A stretch of DNA of 64,000 nt, taken from contig NZ_SOAU01000001.1 in the NCBI RefSeq assembly GCF_004364865.1, forward strand, positions 62,001-126,000, in the 5' to 3' direction. Positions within the stretch are counted from its first letter, which is position 1, and every line of letters begins with the position of its first letter. Made by a program: the position numbers and the translations under genes. This document shows, piece by piece, positions 17,074 through 25,183 of this stretch. Under the pieces are notes generated by a model. The model was not told where the DNA came from. It made no database searches and worked only from the letters and a program-made list of their open reading frames with translations. The stretch comes from Ilumatobacter fluminis. Lineage in GTDB: Bacteria; Actinomycetota; Acidimicrobiia; Acidimicrobiales; Ilumatobacteraceae.

Positions 17074-17080
17074 CGGGGGT

Positions 17081-18052
17081 ATGCATGCGATCCAGATCAC
17101 CGAGCACGGTTCCGCCGACGTGATGCGGTGGGTCGAACTCGACGACCCCACTGCCGCCCCCGGCCAGGTCGTCGTCGAACTCGGTGCCGCCGGCCTCAAC
17201 TTCATCGACACCTACCAACGCTCCGGGCTGTATCAGGTGGGCTTGCCGTACGTGCTCGGACTCGAAGGTGCCGGCACGGTCGTCGAGGTCGGCGACGGCG
17301 TCGACCACCTCGTGGTCGGCGACCGCGTCGCCTGGGCGTCGACCCCGGGTTCGTACGCCGAACGGGTTGCCGTCCCCGCCGCACAGTCGATGAAGGTGCC
17401 CGACGGGATCGACTGGGAGGTCGCTGCCGCGATCCCACTGCAAGGCATGACCGCCCACTACCTCGCCGTCGACACGTACCCGCTCGGTCCGGACGACACC
17501 TGCCTGATCCACGCCGGCGCCGGTGGCGTCGGCCTGTTGCTCATCCAGATCGCCAAGTTGCGCGGCGCCGAGGTCTACACGACCGTCGGGACGCCCGAGA
17601 AGGCCGAGCTGGCGAAGGCGGCCGGCGCCGACCACACCGTCCTGTACCGAGACGTCGACTTCGCCGAGGCGATCCGCGGCATCGCCGGCACCGAGCGCCC
17701 GCTCGACGTGGTGTACGACGGGGTCGGCAAGTCGGTGTTCTCCCAGAGCCTGTCCCTCATCCGTCAGCGCGGGATGATGGTGACGTTCGGGAACGCGTCG
17801 GGGCCGGTCGATCCGGTCAGCCCGCTCGACTTGTCGGCGAACGGTTCGATCTTCCTGACGCGGCCGACGCTGTTCCACTACGCGTCGACGCCCGACGAGA
17901 TCCAGGCCCGTGCCGACGACCTGTTCGGCTGGCACGCGGCCGGCGATCTCGACGTGCGCATCGGTGAACGCTTCGCCCTGGCCGACGCGGCCGACGCCCA
18001 CCGTGCCCTCGAGGGGCGCGCCACGACCGGGAAGGTCGTCCTGCTGCCCTGA
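17081..18052 (+). CDS. Quinone oxidoreductase (zeta-crystallin-like MDR family)
   Basis: A 323-residue medium-chain dehydrogenase/reductase lacking the zinc ligands. The N-terminal part has GLNFIDTYQRSGLY and LGLEGAGTVVEVG. The NADPH-binding Rossmann motif GAGGVGLLLIQIAK lies near residue 147-160, followed by KAAGADHTVLYRDVDF. It transfers hydride from NADPH to quinones or enones, protecting from redox cyclers. Length and motifs agree with bacterial Qor. The gene stands alone, convergent with the next hydrolase. Confidence 0.92.
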   Translation: MHAIQITEHGSADVMRWVELDDPTAAPGQVVVELGAAGLNFIDTYQRSGLYQVGLPYVLGLEGAGTVVEVGDGVDHLVVGDRVAWASTPGSYAERVAVPAAQSMKVPDGIDWEVAAAIPLQGMTAHYLAVDTYPLGPDDTCLIHAGAGGVGLLLIQIAKLRGAEVYTTVGTPEKAELAKAAGADHTVLYRDVDFAEAIRGIAGTERPLDVVYDGVGKSVFSQSLSLIRQRGMMVTFGNASGPVDPVSPLDLSANGSIFLTRPTLFHYASTPDEIQARADDLFGWHAAGDLDVRIGERFALADAADAHRALEGRATTGKVVLLP

Positions 18053-18070
18053 TCCGGCGGAGAGGCCGGC

Positions 18071-18697
18071 TCAGATCGCGGCGAGCCAGGCGCGTGCGTC
18101 GATCATCATCTCGATGGTCTGGCTGTGCGCCATGTCGTATTCGACGTCGGTGACGTTCCAACCGCCGTCTCGCATGGCGGCGGCCGCGGCGAGGCCCCGA
18201 TCGGGCGTGATGATGCGGTCGTGTTCGCCGACCTGGATCAGCGCCGGACGGTCGTCACCGTTGGTCGGGTCGATGTCGAGTCCGTCGATCTCGGGGAGCG
18301 CGCAGCACATCGCCCACACCCCGGCGTAGCTCGGCGCGCCGGGTCGGAGCGCGAGGGCGAGCGAGACGAACCCGCCCTGCGAGAATCCGCCGAGCACGCA
18401 CCGGTCGTGTGGGATGCCGGCGGCCTCGAGTTCGTCGTCGACGAACTGGGCGACGGTGTCGACTGCGTGTCGGAACGAGGCGGCGTCGGGCCCGTCGGGG
18501 GTGCGGTCGTACCACGAGGCGCCGTCGCCCTCGGGGAGGTCGTGGAGGGCGCGCGGCGCGACGGCGGTGTACCGCTCGCCGGGGTCGACGAGGGGGACGT
18601 AGGCGGCGAGGTGGTGCTGTTCGGCGCTCCAGCCGTGCAACAGCACGAGCATCCGGTCGGCGCCGTCCCGATCGATCCGATACGTGGTGAGGGGCAT
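18071..18697 (-). CDS. Phospholipase/carboxylesterase-type alpha/beta hydrolase
   Basis: A 208-residue protein from the ATG at 18697, which is preceded by a G-run (GGGGGG) acting as a ribosome-binding site. LLHGWSAEQHHLA holds the oxyanion region. GGFSQGGFVSLA near residue 115 holds the nucleophile Ser. The acid/base pair is in LIQVGEHDRIITPDRG and DMAHSQT. This is the YpfH/acyl-protein-thioesterase-like group. The frame remains open upstream through the repeat at 18728, but that part is not coding-like. Confidence 0.87.
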   Translation of the reverse strand: MPLTTYRIDRDGADRMLVLLHGWSAEQHHLAAYVPLVDPGERYTAVAPRALHDLPEGDGASWYDRTPDGPDAASFRHAVDTVAQFVDDELEAAGIPHDRCVLGGFSQGGFVSLALALRPGAPSYAGVWAMCCALPEIDGLDIDPTNGDDRPALIQVGEHDRIITPDRGLAAAAAMRDGGWNVTDVEYDMAHSQTIEMMIDARAWLAAI

Positions 18698-18727
18698 CCC
18701 CCCATCGTCGCGCACACACCGCCCACC

Positions 18728-18875
18728 GGGTCGGGTGTCGGAGGGAACGGCGACGGAGTCGACGTTTCCGGAGATCACCCGACTCCGGTGACCGGTGCGC
18801 GAACAGCTGGCCGGGTCGGGTGATCTCCCGAAACGCCTCGGCTGCGCCTCGGTGTTCCGTACGACACCCGACCCG
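18728..18875. repeat. Family A repeat, complete G-subfamily element
   Basis: It opens GGGTCGGGTGTCGGAGGGAA; the left arm closes at ATCACCCGACTCCGG. A short spacer (CGGTGCGCGAACAGCTGG) is followed by the inverted right arm GGGTCGGGTGATCTCCCGAA and the closing ACACCCGACCCGG. It fills most of the gap between the hydrolase start and the cupin stop at 18903. Confidence 0.9.
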
Positions 18876-18902
18876 GTGGACCGACCGGGATGGTCGGGAA
18901 CG

Positions 18903-19430
18903 TCAGTCGAGCGGTGCGGGCGGCGGGCCGAGGACCTCGATGCCGTGCATCGCGCAGACCTGCGCGACGTGGCCGGGGTCGATCTCGCCCGGGGCCGGCA
19001 GGTTCGTCGGGTCGGTCTCGACGCCGAGTTCCTGGACGAACCGGTCGAACGTCGGGTGTGCCTTGCCGCCGGAGGTGACGGTGAGGAAGCGGGCCTGGTC
19101 GCTCTCGACCTGGAACACGTGCGGGACGCCGTGCGGCAGTGAGACGACCGACCCGGCGGTGGCAATCTGCGACGTGTCGCCGAGGTCGAGCCGGATCTCG
19201 CCCTCCAGGACGTACATGATCTCGTCCTCGTCCTGGTGCACGTGGAGGGGCGGACCGAACCCACGTGGGGCGGTGAACTCGACCGCCGACATCTTCGGGC
19301 CGTCGTCGCCGGCGGTCACCTTGACGGTGGCGAGGTGATTCAGGAACCACCGGTGGTCGCCGTCGCCGGTGGCGAGATGGCCGGGCCGGTCGATCGAGAG
19401 TGCGGTGGTGGAGTCGTTGAGCATCGTCAT
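18903..19430 (-). CDS. Cupin-domain protein (quercetinase-like small-molecule binding fold)
   Basis: A 175-residue protein starting at MTMLNDSTTALS. The single cupin has motif 1 PPLHVHQDEDEIMYVLEGE (two His, one Glu) and motif 2 LPHGVPHVFQVE (third His), so a metal site is intact. The C-terminal tail (GIEVLGPPPAP) is typical of actinobacterial cupins annotated as quercetin dioxygenase-like. Substrate unknown. The frame extends upstream into the adjacent repeat, but the Met at 19430 is the natural start. Confidence 0.85.
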   Translation of the reverse strand: MTMLNDSTTALSIDRPGHLATGDGDHRWFLNHLATVKVTAGDDGPKMSAVEFTAPRGFGPPLHVHQDEDEIMYVLEGEIRLDLGDTSQIATAGSVVSLPHGVPHVFQVESDQARFLTVTSGGKAHPTFDRFVQELGVETDPTNLPAPGEIDPGHVAQVCAMHGIEVLGPPPAPLD

Positions 19431-19499
19431 GCCCACGACGATGCGAGACCAGCCTTCCGAAAACCTTCGGATCAGGCGTCGAGGTGACGCCTCGGAACC

Positions 19500-19640
19500 G
19501 GGTCGGGTGTCGGAGGGAACGGCGACGGAGTCGACGTTTCCGGAGATCACCCGACTCCGGTGACGACGGTGCGCGCCGGGTCGGGTGATCTCCCGAAACG
19601 CCTCGGCTGCGCCTCGTCGTTCCGTACGACACCCGACCCG
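19500..19640. repeat. Family A repeat, complete G-subfamily element
   Basis: Same architecture as the element at 18728, ending 3 bp before the stop codon of the hydrolase-SARP gene (19644). The arms are nearly identical to the other G-subfamily copies; the spacer (ACGACGGTGCGCGCC) differs. Confidence 0.9.
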
Positions 19641-19643
19641 TCG

Positions 19644-21179
19644 TCAGGTGAGCGTGTCGAAGGGGGTCGGGTCGACGGCGAGTTCGGTCATGGCGGCGGT
19701 GTAGGAGTCGTAGGCGGCGCGTGCTTCGCCGTGGCGACCGGCACCGTGCAACGCCCGCACCAACGTCTGGTGCGCCTGCTCGTCGTACCGGTCGCCGTCG
19801 AGCAGTCGGCGCGCGACCGTGTCGACCCGTCCGACGTCACCGTCGCTCAGCGCTCGGTCCAGTTCGCGGTGTGCGGCGTCGACGAAGCGCGAACGAACTG
19901 CCTCGCGTACGGGGGCGGTCCAGTCGTCGTACCGGTCGTCGGGCAGGAAGTCGCCGACGTAGCCGTCGACGATCGTCGCGTCGTCGTCGAGGCGCTTCCA
20001 CGCCGTGACGTCGACATCGACGGCATCGAGGTCGAGTCGGACCGTGGAGCGGTCGGCGACCACGGCGCCGCGCAGCACCCGTCGCACGGCCGACAGCTGC
20101 ACCGACAAGCGGGCGTTGAGCCGGTCCGACAGCTCGTCGGGCCACAGCAGTTCGATCAACTCGTCGCGGGTGACCGGCCAACCGTCGGCGGCCACCAGTC
20201 GCTTCAGCAGCGTGCGCGCACGCTTCGATCCCCACTCGCTCGTCGGCACTGGTTCGCCGCCGTCGAGCACCTCGAACGCACCGAGCGTGCGCACCTCGAT
20301 CCGATCCTTCTTCACCGGTGCGCGTTCCCGCACCGTTCCCGTCGTGAACCGTTCGATCGCGGCGGCGATCGGTTCGAGATCGCCGGCGTACGAGAAATGG
20401 TCGCGTCCCTCGACCTCGACCATCTCGACGTCGGCGCCGGCATCGCAGAACAGCTCGTAGGTCTCGCGCGCCCGGGCGATCGGGGTGGCCTGGTCGTCGG
20501 TGCGATGCACGATCAGCACCGGGCATTCGACACGCGGGATCGCCTCGCGGGCGTCCATGTCCGCGATCAGATCCATCAACGTCTCGAGGGCATCGCGACT
20601 GGCGGCCTGGCGTTCGTAGGTCGGCCACCAGGCGCCGAAATCGGGGTCGTCGGCGAGCGACGGTGCGAAGATCCGGAGCGTGATCGAGTCGGGGGTGCCC
20701 CAACCGTCGACGAACGTCTTGAACATGTCGCTGCGTTCGGTCGTGCGACGGATCTCCCGCTCTTCGTCCGAGAACATCGAGGCGCCGGCGCCCTCGAGGA
20801 TCAGCCCCTCGACCCGATCCGGGTAGGTGGCTGCGTACATGATCGACATCGGGCCGCCCTCGGACACCCCGTGGATGTAGGCGCGGTCGATCTCGGCGTG
20901 GTCCATCACCGCTTTGAGCTCGTCGACGCGTTCGTCGAGCCCGGGGATGTCGAGGCTGCGATCGCTCATGCCGGTGCCACGCTTGTCGAACGCGACCTGT
21001 CGGCTGAACGTCGCGAATCGTTCGAACATCGCGGTGATGCGCGGGGAGTTCCAGGCCAGCTCGACGTTCTGTGCCATCGGTGGCACGGCGCAGATCGTCG
21101 CCGGTCCGTCGCCGTAGATCATGTACGCGATCGTCGAGCGCGAGGCTCGGGCGAACCGGATCTCGGGCGTGGTGGTCAT
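19644..21179 (-). CDS. Alpha/beta hydrolase fused to a SARP-type winged-helix and BTAD module
   Basis: A 511-residue fusion. Residues 1-280 are an alpha/beta hydrolase with FDKRGTGMSD, nucleophile elbow GVSEGG (Ser106), likely acid in HRTDDQATP (about 228) and His261. Residues 293-382 form an OmpR-like winged helix (RIEVRTLGAFEVLDGG, SKRARTLLKRLV, DRLNARLSVQLSAVRRVL). Residues 390-511 match a bacterial transcriptional activator domain of helical repeats. SARP proteins activate pathway genes. Here the hydrolase precedes the DNA-binding part, so it may act as a ligand-binding or enzymatic sensor. Its target is unknown. The start has a GGGAGG ribosome-binding site. Confidence 0.85.
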   Translation of the reverse strand: MTTTPEIRFARASRSTIAYMIYGDGPATICAVPPMAQNVELAWNSPRITAMFERFATFSRQVAFDKRGTGMSDRSLDIPGLDERVDELKAVMDHAEIDRAYIHGVSEGGPMSIMYAATYPDRVEGLILEGAGASMFSDEEREIRRTTERSDMFKTFVDGWGTPDSITLRIFAPSLADDPDFGAWWPTYERQAASRDALETLMDLIADMDAREAIPRVECPVLIVHRTDDQATPIARARETYELFCDAGADVEMVEVEGRDHFSYAGDLEPIAAAIERFTTGTVRERAPVKKDRIEVRTLGAFEVLDGGEPVPTSEWGSKRARTLLKRLVAADGWPVTRDELIELLWPDELSDRLNARLSVQLSAVRRVLRGAVVADRSTVRLDLDAVDVDVTAWKRLDDDATIVDGYVGDFLPDDRYDDWTAPVREAVRSRFVDAAHRELDRALSDGDVGRVDTVARRLLDGDRYDEQAHQTLVRALHGAGRHGEARAAYDSYTAAMTELAVDPTPFDTLT

Positions 21180-21213
21180 GACGCCTCCCAGTTCACCACA
21201 CAGCGACCACGCA

Positions 21214-21402
21214 GGTCAGGTGCCAGAGGCGGCGACGGCGACGGAGCAGTTCCGGGTCGGGTGTCGGAGGGAACGGCGACGGAGTCGACGTTTCCGGAGA
21301 TCACCCGACGCCGGTGACCGGTGCGCGAACAGACTGCCGGGTCGGGTGATCTCCCGAAACGCCTCGGCTGCGCCTCGGTGTTCCGTACGACACCCGACCC
21401 GG
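21214..21402. repeat. Family A repeat: A-type partial arm plus full G-subfamily element
   Basis: A truncated A-type arm begins at 21214 (GGTCAGGTGCCAGAGG) and is followed by a full G-subfamily element at 21254-21402. Mixing of subfamilies within one site shows the mosaic nature. It ends 13 bp from the stop of the amidohydrolase gene. Confidence 0.88.
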
Positions 21403-21414
21403 CAGTGCGTCGTG

Positions 21415-23067
21415 TCAGTCGCCGCCGACGACGGTGCCGCGGACGGCGATGTCCTTGATGGCGAGCGGGTCGACGTCGTGGGGGTCGTCGCTCAGGGCCA
21501 CGAAGTCGGCGAGTTTGCCGGCTTGGATCGTGCCGATCTCGTGGTCGAGTCGGAGCTGGTGCGCGGCGTCGACCGTGACGGCTCGCAGCGCTCGTTCGAC
21601 GCCGATCCGTTCGTCCGGGCCGAGCACATCGCCGGATGCCGTGACCCGATTGACCGCGCACCACATCGTATGGAGCGAGCCGAGCGGTGTCACCGACGCG
21701 TCGGAGTGGATGCTGTAGCGCACGCCCTCACGGTCGGCGGTCGCGCAGGCGTCCATCCGGGCGGCTCGGTCGGGGCCGACGGTGATCGTGCGGTGCTGGT
21801 CGCCCCAGTAGAAGATGTGGTTGGAGAAGATGTTGGCGCACATGCCGAGCGCTGCCATCCGCCGGTACTGGGCGGCGCTGGTGAGCTGGGTGTGCTGTGC
21901 GGTGTGGCGGTGGTCGAGCCACGAGTGGTCGCTGATCGATCGTTCCGCCGTGTCGAGCAGGAGGTCGACCGCCTCGTCGCCGTTGACGTGGGTGTGCACG
22001 GTGATGTGGTGCCGGTGGAACGCGTCGAACCAGCCGGCGAACTGTTCGGGGGCGAGGAGCCAGATGCCGTTCGGCCGTTCGTTGCCGTCGGGGTCGGGGA
22101 GATAGCCGGGTGGATTGAGGCGGGCGGTGAAGCCCTGGATCGATCCGTCGAGGATCATCTTCACGAGCCCGAATCGCGTCTTGGCGGTCGACATCTCGCG
22201 CAGGGCGAGCACCCAGCGGGCGGCTTCGTCGCCGTCGGTGATGCCGCCCGACGCCGGGTTGAACAGGGGGACGAGGCGGGCCGGGAAGCCGTCGGCCGAC
22301 GACACGTCGACCCATCGCTGGGCGTCGTCGTCGGTGCGGATCGGGGACGCGCCGAGCTCGGTCACCGTCGTGCAGCCGACGACGCGTGCGATGCGGGCGA
22401 ACCGGTCGAGCGCCGCCGGATCCCGGAGTGCGCCGAACAGGGCGCCCATCTCTCGCCGGGCGAGTGACATGGCGGCGAGCTCTTGGAGTTCGCCGATCGG
22501 TCGGCCACTCCCGTCGGTGGGGACGCCTTCGACGTCGATGCCGTCGGCGAATCCTTCCCGCTCCATCAGCGCCGTGTTGACGGTGATCAGGTGCAGGCTG
22601 GCGTGGACGACGCAGATCGGCCGGGTGGTCGAGACCGCGTCGAGGTGCTTGGCGGCGAGTCGTTCGTCGGGGAAATAGATCGGGTCGAAACCCCAGACGA
22701 TGAGTGACTCCGCCGGATCGTCGAGCTCGTCGTCGAGTCGTCGGAGCAGTTCGATCAGGTCGTCGAACGTGCGGCAGCCCGAGCGTTCGACGCCGTCGGG
22801 ACCGGTGCGCGGGAAGTAGCCGGCGTACTCCCACGCCCAGATCGCCCCTTCGAGCGAGTGCGAGTGGGCTTCGACGAAGCCGGGGAGCAGGACGTCGTCG
22901 GCGAAGGTGTCGTCGACGGGCATCGAGCCCCACGCCGAGGTGAGTTCGTCGACCGATCCGACGGCGAGGATGCGGTCGCCTCGGATCGCCACCGCCTCGG
23001 CCGTCGGCAACGCCGGATCGAGTGTGACGACGCGCCGAGCCCGCAGAATCCTGTCCTGTTCCCCCAT
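21415..23067 (-). CDS. Amidohydrolase, YtcJ-like (metal-dependent hydrolase superfamily)
   Basis: A 550-residue protein. It has an N-terminal beta-sandwich strand, then FVEAHSHSLEGA (HxH metal ligands), a Lys in GLVKMILDGSIQGFT (carboxylated-Lys region), HTHVNGDEAVD, HTAQHTQL and SDASVTPLGSL (catalytic Asp region). The C-terminal GTIQAGKLADFVALSDDP is the standard closing strand of this family. It hydrolyses C-N or C-O bonds in cyclic amides or similar; the substrate cannot be inferred. The start is the ATG at 23067, with GGGAG about 10 nt upstream. The frame continues open far upstream through the repeat, which is not coding. Confidence 0.9.
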   Translation of the reverse strand: MGEQDRILRARRVVTLDPALPTAEAVAIRGDRILAVGSVDELTSAWGSMPVDDTFADDVLLPGFVEAHSHSLEGAIWAWEYAGYFPRTGPDGVERSGCRTFDDLIELLRRLDDELDDPAESLIVWGFDPIYFPDERLAAKHLDAVSTTRPICVVHASLHLITVNTALMEREGFADGIDVEGVPTDGSGRPIGELQELAAMSLARREMGALFGALRDPAALDRFARIARVVGCTTVTELGASPIRTDDDAQRWVDVSSADGFPARLVPLFNPASGGITDGDEAARWVLALREMSTAKTRFGLVKMILDGSIQGFTARLNPPGYLPDPDGNERPNGIWLLAPEQFAGWFDAFHRHHITVHTHVNGDEAVDLLLDTAERSISDHSWLDHRHTAQHTQLTSAAQYRRMAALGMCANIFSNHIFYWGDQHRTITVGPDRAARMDACATADREGVRYSIHSDASVTPLGSLHTMWCAVNRVTASGDVLGPDERIGVERALRAVTVDAAHQLRLDHEIGTIQAGKLADFVALSDDPHDVDPLAIKDIAVRGTVVGGD

Positions 23068-23115
23068 CCGGCCACTCTCCCACAGCCGCCGCCACCGCCC
23101 GCAGCCCACCGCCCC

Positions 23116-23259
23116 GGGTCGGGTGTCGGAGGGAACGGCGACGGAGTCGACGTTTCCGGAGATCACCCGACTCCGGTGACAAACGGTGCGCGTCCGGGTC
23201 GGGTGATCTCCCGAGACGCCTCGGCTGCGCCTCGCCGTTCCGTACGACACCCGACCCGG
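23116..23259. repeat. Family A repeat, full G-subfamily element in a divergent promoter region
   Basis: A complete element lying between the starts of two divergent genes (23067 minus, 23323 plus). It is the only full copy in the window that is upstream of both neighbours, so it is not at a 3' end here. Confidence 0.9.
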
Positions 23260-23309
23260 GTGTGGCGTGCCTCCGCGCTCCGCACGACAACCGGCCCGGT
23301 GGGGGTGTT

Positions 23310-23315
23310 TAGGCT
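23310..23315 (+). promoter_or_regulatory. -10 box, leaderless oxygenase transcript
   Basis: TAGGCT lies 7 nt before the GTG start at 23323, in clear absence of a Shine-Dalgarno sequence. Confidence 0.6.
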
Positions 23316-23322
23316 GGGTGGC

Positions 23323-24297
23323 GTGATTCCTTCGTTGGATCTGTCCCGGCCCGTCGACGAGCTCGGGCCCGAACTCGATGCGGCGCTGCGCGACGTCGGG
23401 TTCGTGACGGCCCGCAACCACGGTGTGCCCGACGACGTCCGCGATCGCTACTTCGACGCGATCCGCTCCTTCTTCGATTTGCCGCTCGCCGACAAGGAGG
23501 CGATCGCGATCGGCAACTCGCCGTGCCACCGGGGCTACGTCGGCATCGGCACCGAGTCGCTCGACGGTGCGCTCGGCAACGCCGACGACGCGATCGGCAC
23601 CGCTGCGGCGGGCGACCTGAAAGAGACGCTCGACACCGGCTTCGATCACGGCCCCGACCATCCCGAGGTGGTCGCCGGCACGCCGCTCCACGGTCCGAAC
23701 CAGTGGCCCGATCTGCCCGGCTTCCGCGACGCCGTCGAGGCGTACCGGGCGGCGGTCGTCGCCGTATCCGAACGGATGCATCAGGTGATGGCGGTCGGCC
23801 TCGGACTCGACGCCGACTACTTCGACGCGTTGCCGGGCGAGCCGATGTACCACCTGCGCCTCATCCACTATCCGCCGCAGTCGCGGGCGACGCCGGCGCC
23901 GGGCCAGTGGGGGTGCGGCGCCCACACCGACTACGGCACGCTCACCGTGCTCGCCGACGACGGCGTCGGTGGGTTGCAGGTGCAGATGCGGTCGGGTGAC
24001 TGGGTCGACGTGACGGTGCCGCCGGGTGAGCTCGTCGTGAACATCGGCGACCTGATGGCGATCTGGACGAACGATCGCTGGGTGTCGAACCCGCACCGGG
24101 TGGTCAATCCGCCGGGTGTCGACCGCTACTCGTCGCCGCTGTTCGTCGAGCCGGCGTTCCACCTGCGTGTCGAGACGCTCCCGACCTGTCTCGATGCCGA
24201 CGGCACGTCACGGCACGCGCCGGTCGTGACCGGCCCGTATCTGCTCAGCCGGTTCGACGGGACCCACGCCTACCGCAACCCGCTGCTCACCGAGTGA
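23323..24297 (+). CDS. 2-oxoglutarate/Fe(II)-dependent oxygenase of the isopenicillin-N-synthase family
   Basis: A 324-residue protein. The N-terminal DIOX_N-like part (VGFVTARNHGVPDDVRDRYF) is followed by the double-stranded beta-helix with iron ligands His201, Asp203 (AHTDYGTLT) and His258 (SNPHRVV). The RxS motif for the 2-oxoglutarate carboxylate is Arg268 (DRYSSPLF). Related to plant GA-oxidases and bacterial IPNS-like enzymes; the substrate is unknown. The GTG start is decided by the TAGGCT box. Its last 90 bp overlap, on the opposite strand, the end of the DUF4184 gene. Confidence 0.9.
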   Translation: MIPSLDLSRPVDELGPELDAALRDVGFVTARNHGVPDDVRDRYFDAIRSFFDLPLADKEAIAIGNSPCHRGYVGIGTESLDGALGNADDAIGTAAAGDLKETLDTGFDHGPDHPEVVAGTPLHGPNQWPDLPGFRDAVEAYRAAVVAVSERMHQVMAVGLGLDADYFDALPGEPMYHLRLIHYPPQSRATPAPGQWGCGAHTDYGTLTVLADDGVGGLQVQMRSGDWVDVTVPPGELVVNIGDLMAIWTNDRWVSNPHRVVNPPGVDRYSSPLFVEPAFHLRVETLPTCLDADGTSRHAPVVTGPYLLSRFDGTHAYRNPLLTE

Positions 24298-25065
24298 GCC
24301 GCTGACCGACACGTTCGCCACTCGCCGCACGAGTGCGGCGCCGACGATCGCGCCGACGTACACGCCGACGGCGACCCGTTCGACGCCGACGACCCAGAAC
24401 GACGAACCGGCCCACGCCGCGCCGGCGGCGGCGCCCAGTGCGACCGTCGCGTACCAGCCGACGACGGCGCCCGGACCGAGTGTCGCCGTGCGTGCTCGCT
24501 CGACGGTGTCGGCGCCGTACCACTCCTCGAGTTTGCGGTGTCGCCCGAGATGCCAGGCCAGCGCCACGGTGGTGATCGACAGGCCGATGTGGCCGACGAT
24601 CTGGAGCGCTTCGGGCGCGGTCATCGTGTCGCCGAACCACGTCACGGTCGTGTCGGCGTAGCCGAGGCGCTGGGGCAGCCACCGCTCGCCGTGCGTGAAC
24701 CAGTCGAGGACGACGTGGGTGACGATGCCGACGACGACGCTCGTGACCGTCGTCCACCAGCGTGGTCGGCGATCGGCCAACACGCCGAACGACCAGAGTC
24801 GGAACGGCCCGAGGTCGGGCAGCATCGTCGCCGCGAGCGGCGCGACGACCAGGCGGAACAGCACCGTCAGGGCGACACCGATCGGCACGCCGAGCAGGAC
24901 GGCGCTCGGCCAGGTGTGCGAGTCGATCCCGAGCTCCTCGCCGACCGAGAGGAGTGTGTCGGGCATGATCGTGCCGACACACAGCGCCGTGCCGTCGAAC
25001 CAGCGCGGGCGGGCCAGCTTCAGTCCGACCGCCGGGGCCTGATGCGCGAACCACGTCACGGGCAC
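24208..25065 (-). CDS. DUF4184 family membrane protein
   Basis: A 285-residue integral membrane protein. The start PVTWFAHQAPAVGLKL with GTIMPDTLL and HVVLDWFTHGERW is the DUF4184 signature: His-rich, metal-dependent-hydrolase-like positions in membrane helices, resembling the LexA-binding/YdjM hydrolase clan. There are about six to seven hydrophobic helices. The function is unknown. The gene begins with GTG and its 3' end runs 90 bp into the convergent oxygenase gene. If the true stop is as read, the last about 30 residues (SGSLGEQRVAVGVGP) are hydrophilic and may be a non-conserved tail. Confidence 0.8.
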   Translation of the reverse strand: MPVTWFAHQAPAVGLKLARPRWFDGTALCVGTIMPDTLLSVGEELGIDSHTWPSAVLLGVPIGVALTVLFRLVVAPLAATMLPDLGPFRLWSFGVLADRRPRWWTTVTSVVVGIVTHVVLDWFTHGERWLPQRLGYADTTVTWFGDTMTAPEALQIVGHIGLSITTVALAWHLGRHRKLEEWYGADTVERARTATLGPGAVVGWYATVALGAAAGAAWAGSSFWVVGVERVAVGVYVGAIVGAALVRRVANVSVSGSLGEQRVAVGVGPVEPAEQIRAGHDRRVP

Positions 25066-25183
25066 CCCGACAGTCTGGCGGAGGGTGCCCGACGTCGCTC
25101 CCGATTCGGGACCTCCGGCCGGTCGTCGGTGCCGTTCGGGGCAAGTAGCGTCGGGGCTCCACCCCCGGATCAGGAGACCACCG

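Noticed and set aside
18742-21340. Short peptides such as ISGNVDSVAVPSDTRPG repeated in several frames next to genes
   Set aside because: They are translations of the G-type family A repeat. The reading frames stay open because of the repeat's base composition, not because they are coding.
21415-24162. A 915-codon minus-strand frame joining the amidohydrolase to upstream sequence
   Set aside because: Only 21415-23067 has family similarity. The upstream extension crosses a family A repeat and the antisense of the oxygenase gene, and there is a well-placed ATG at 23067.
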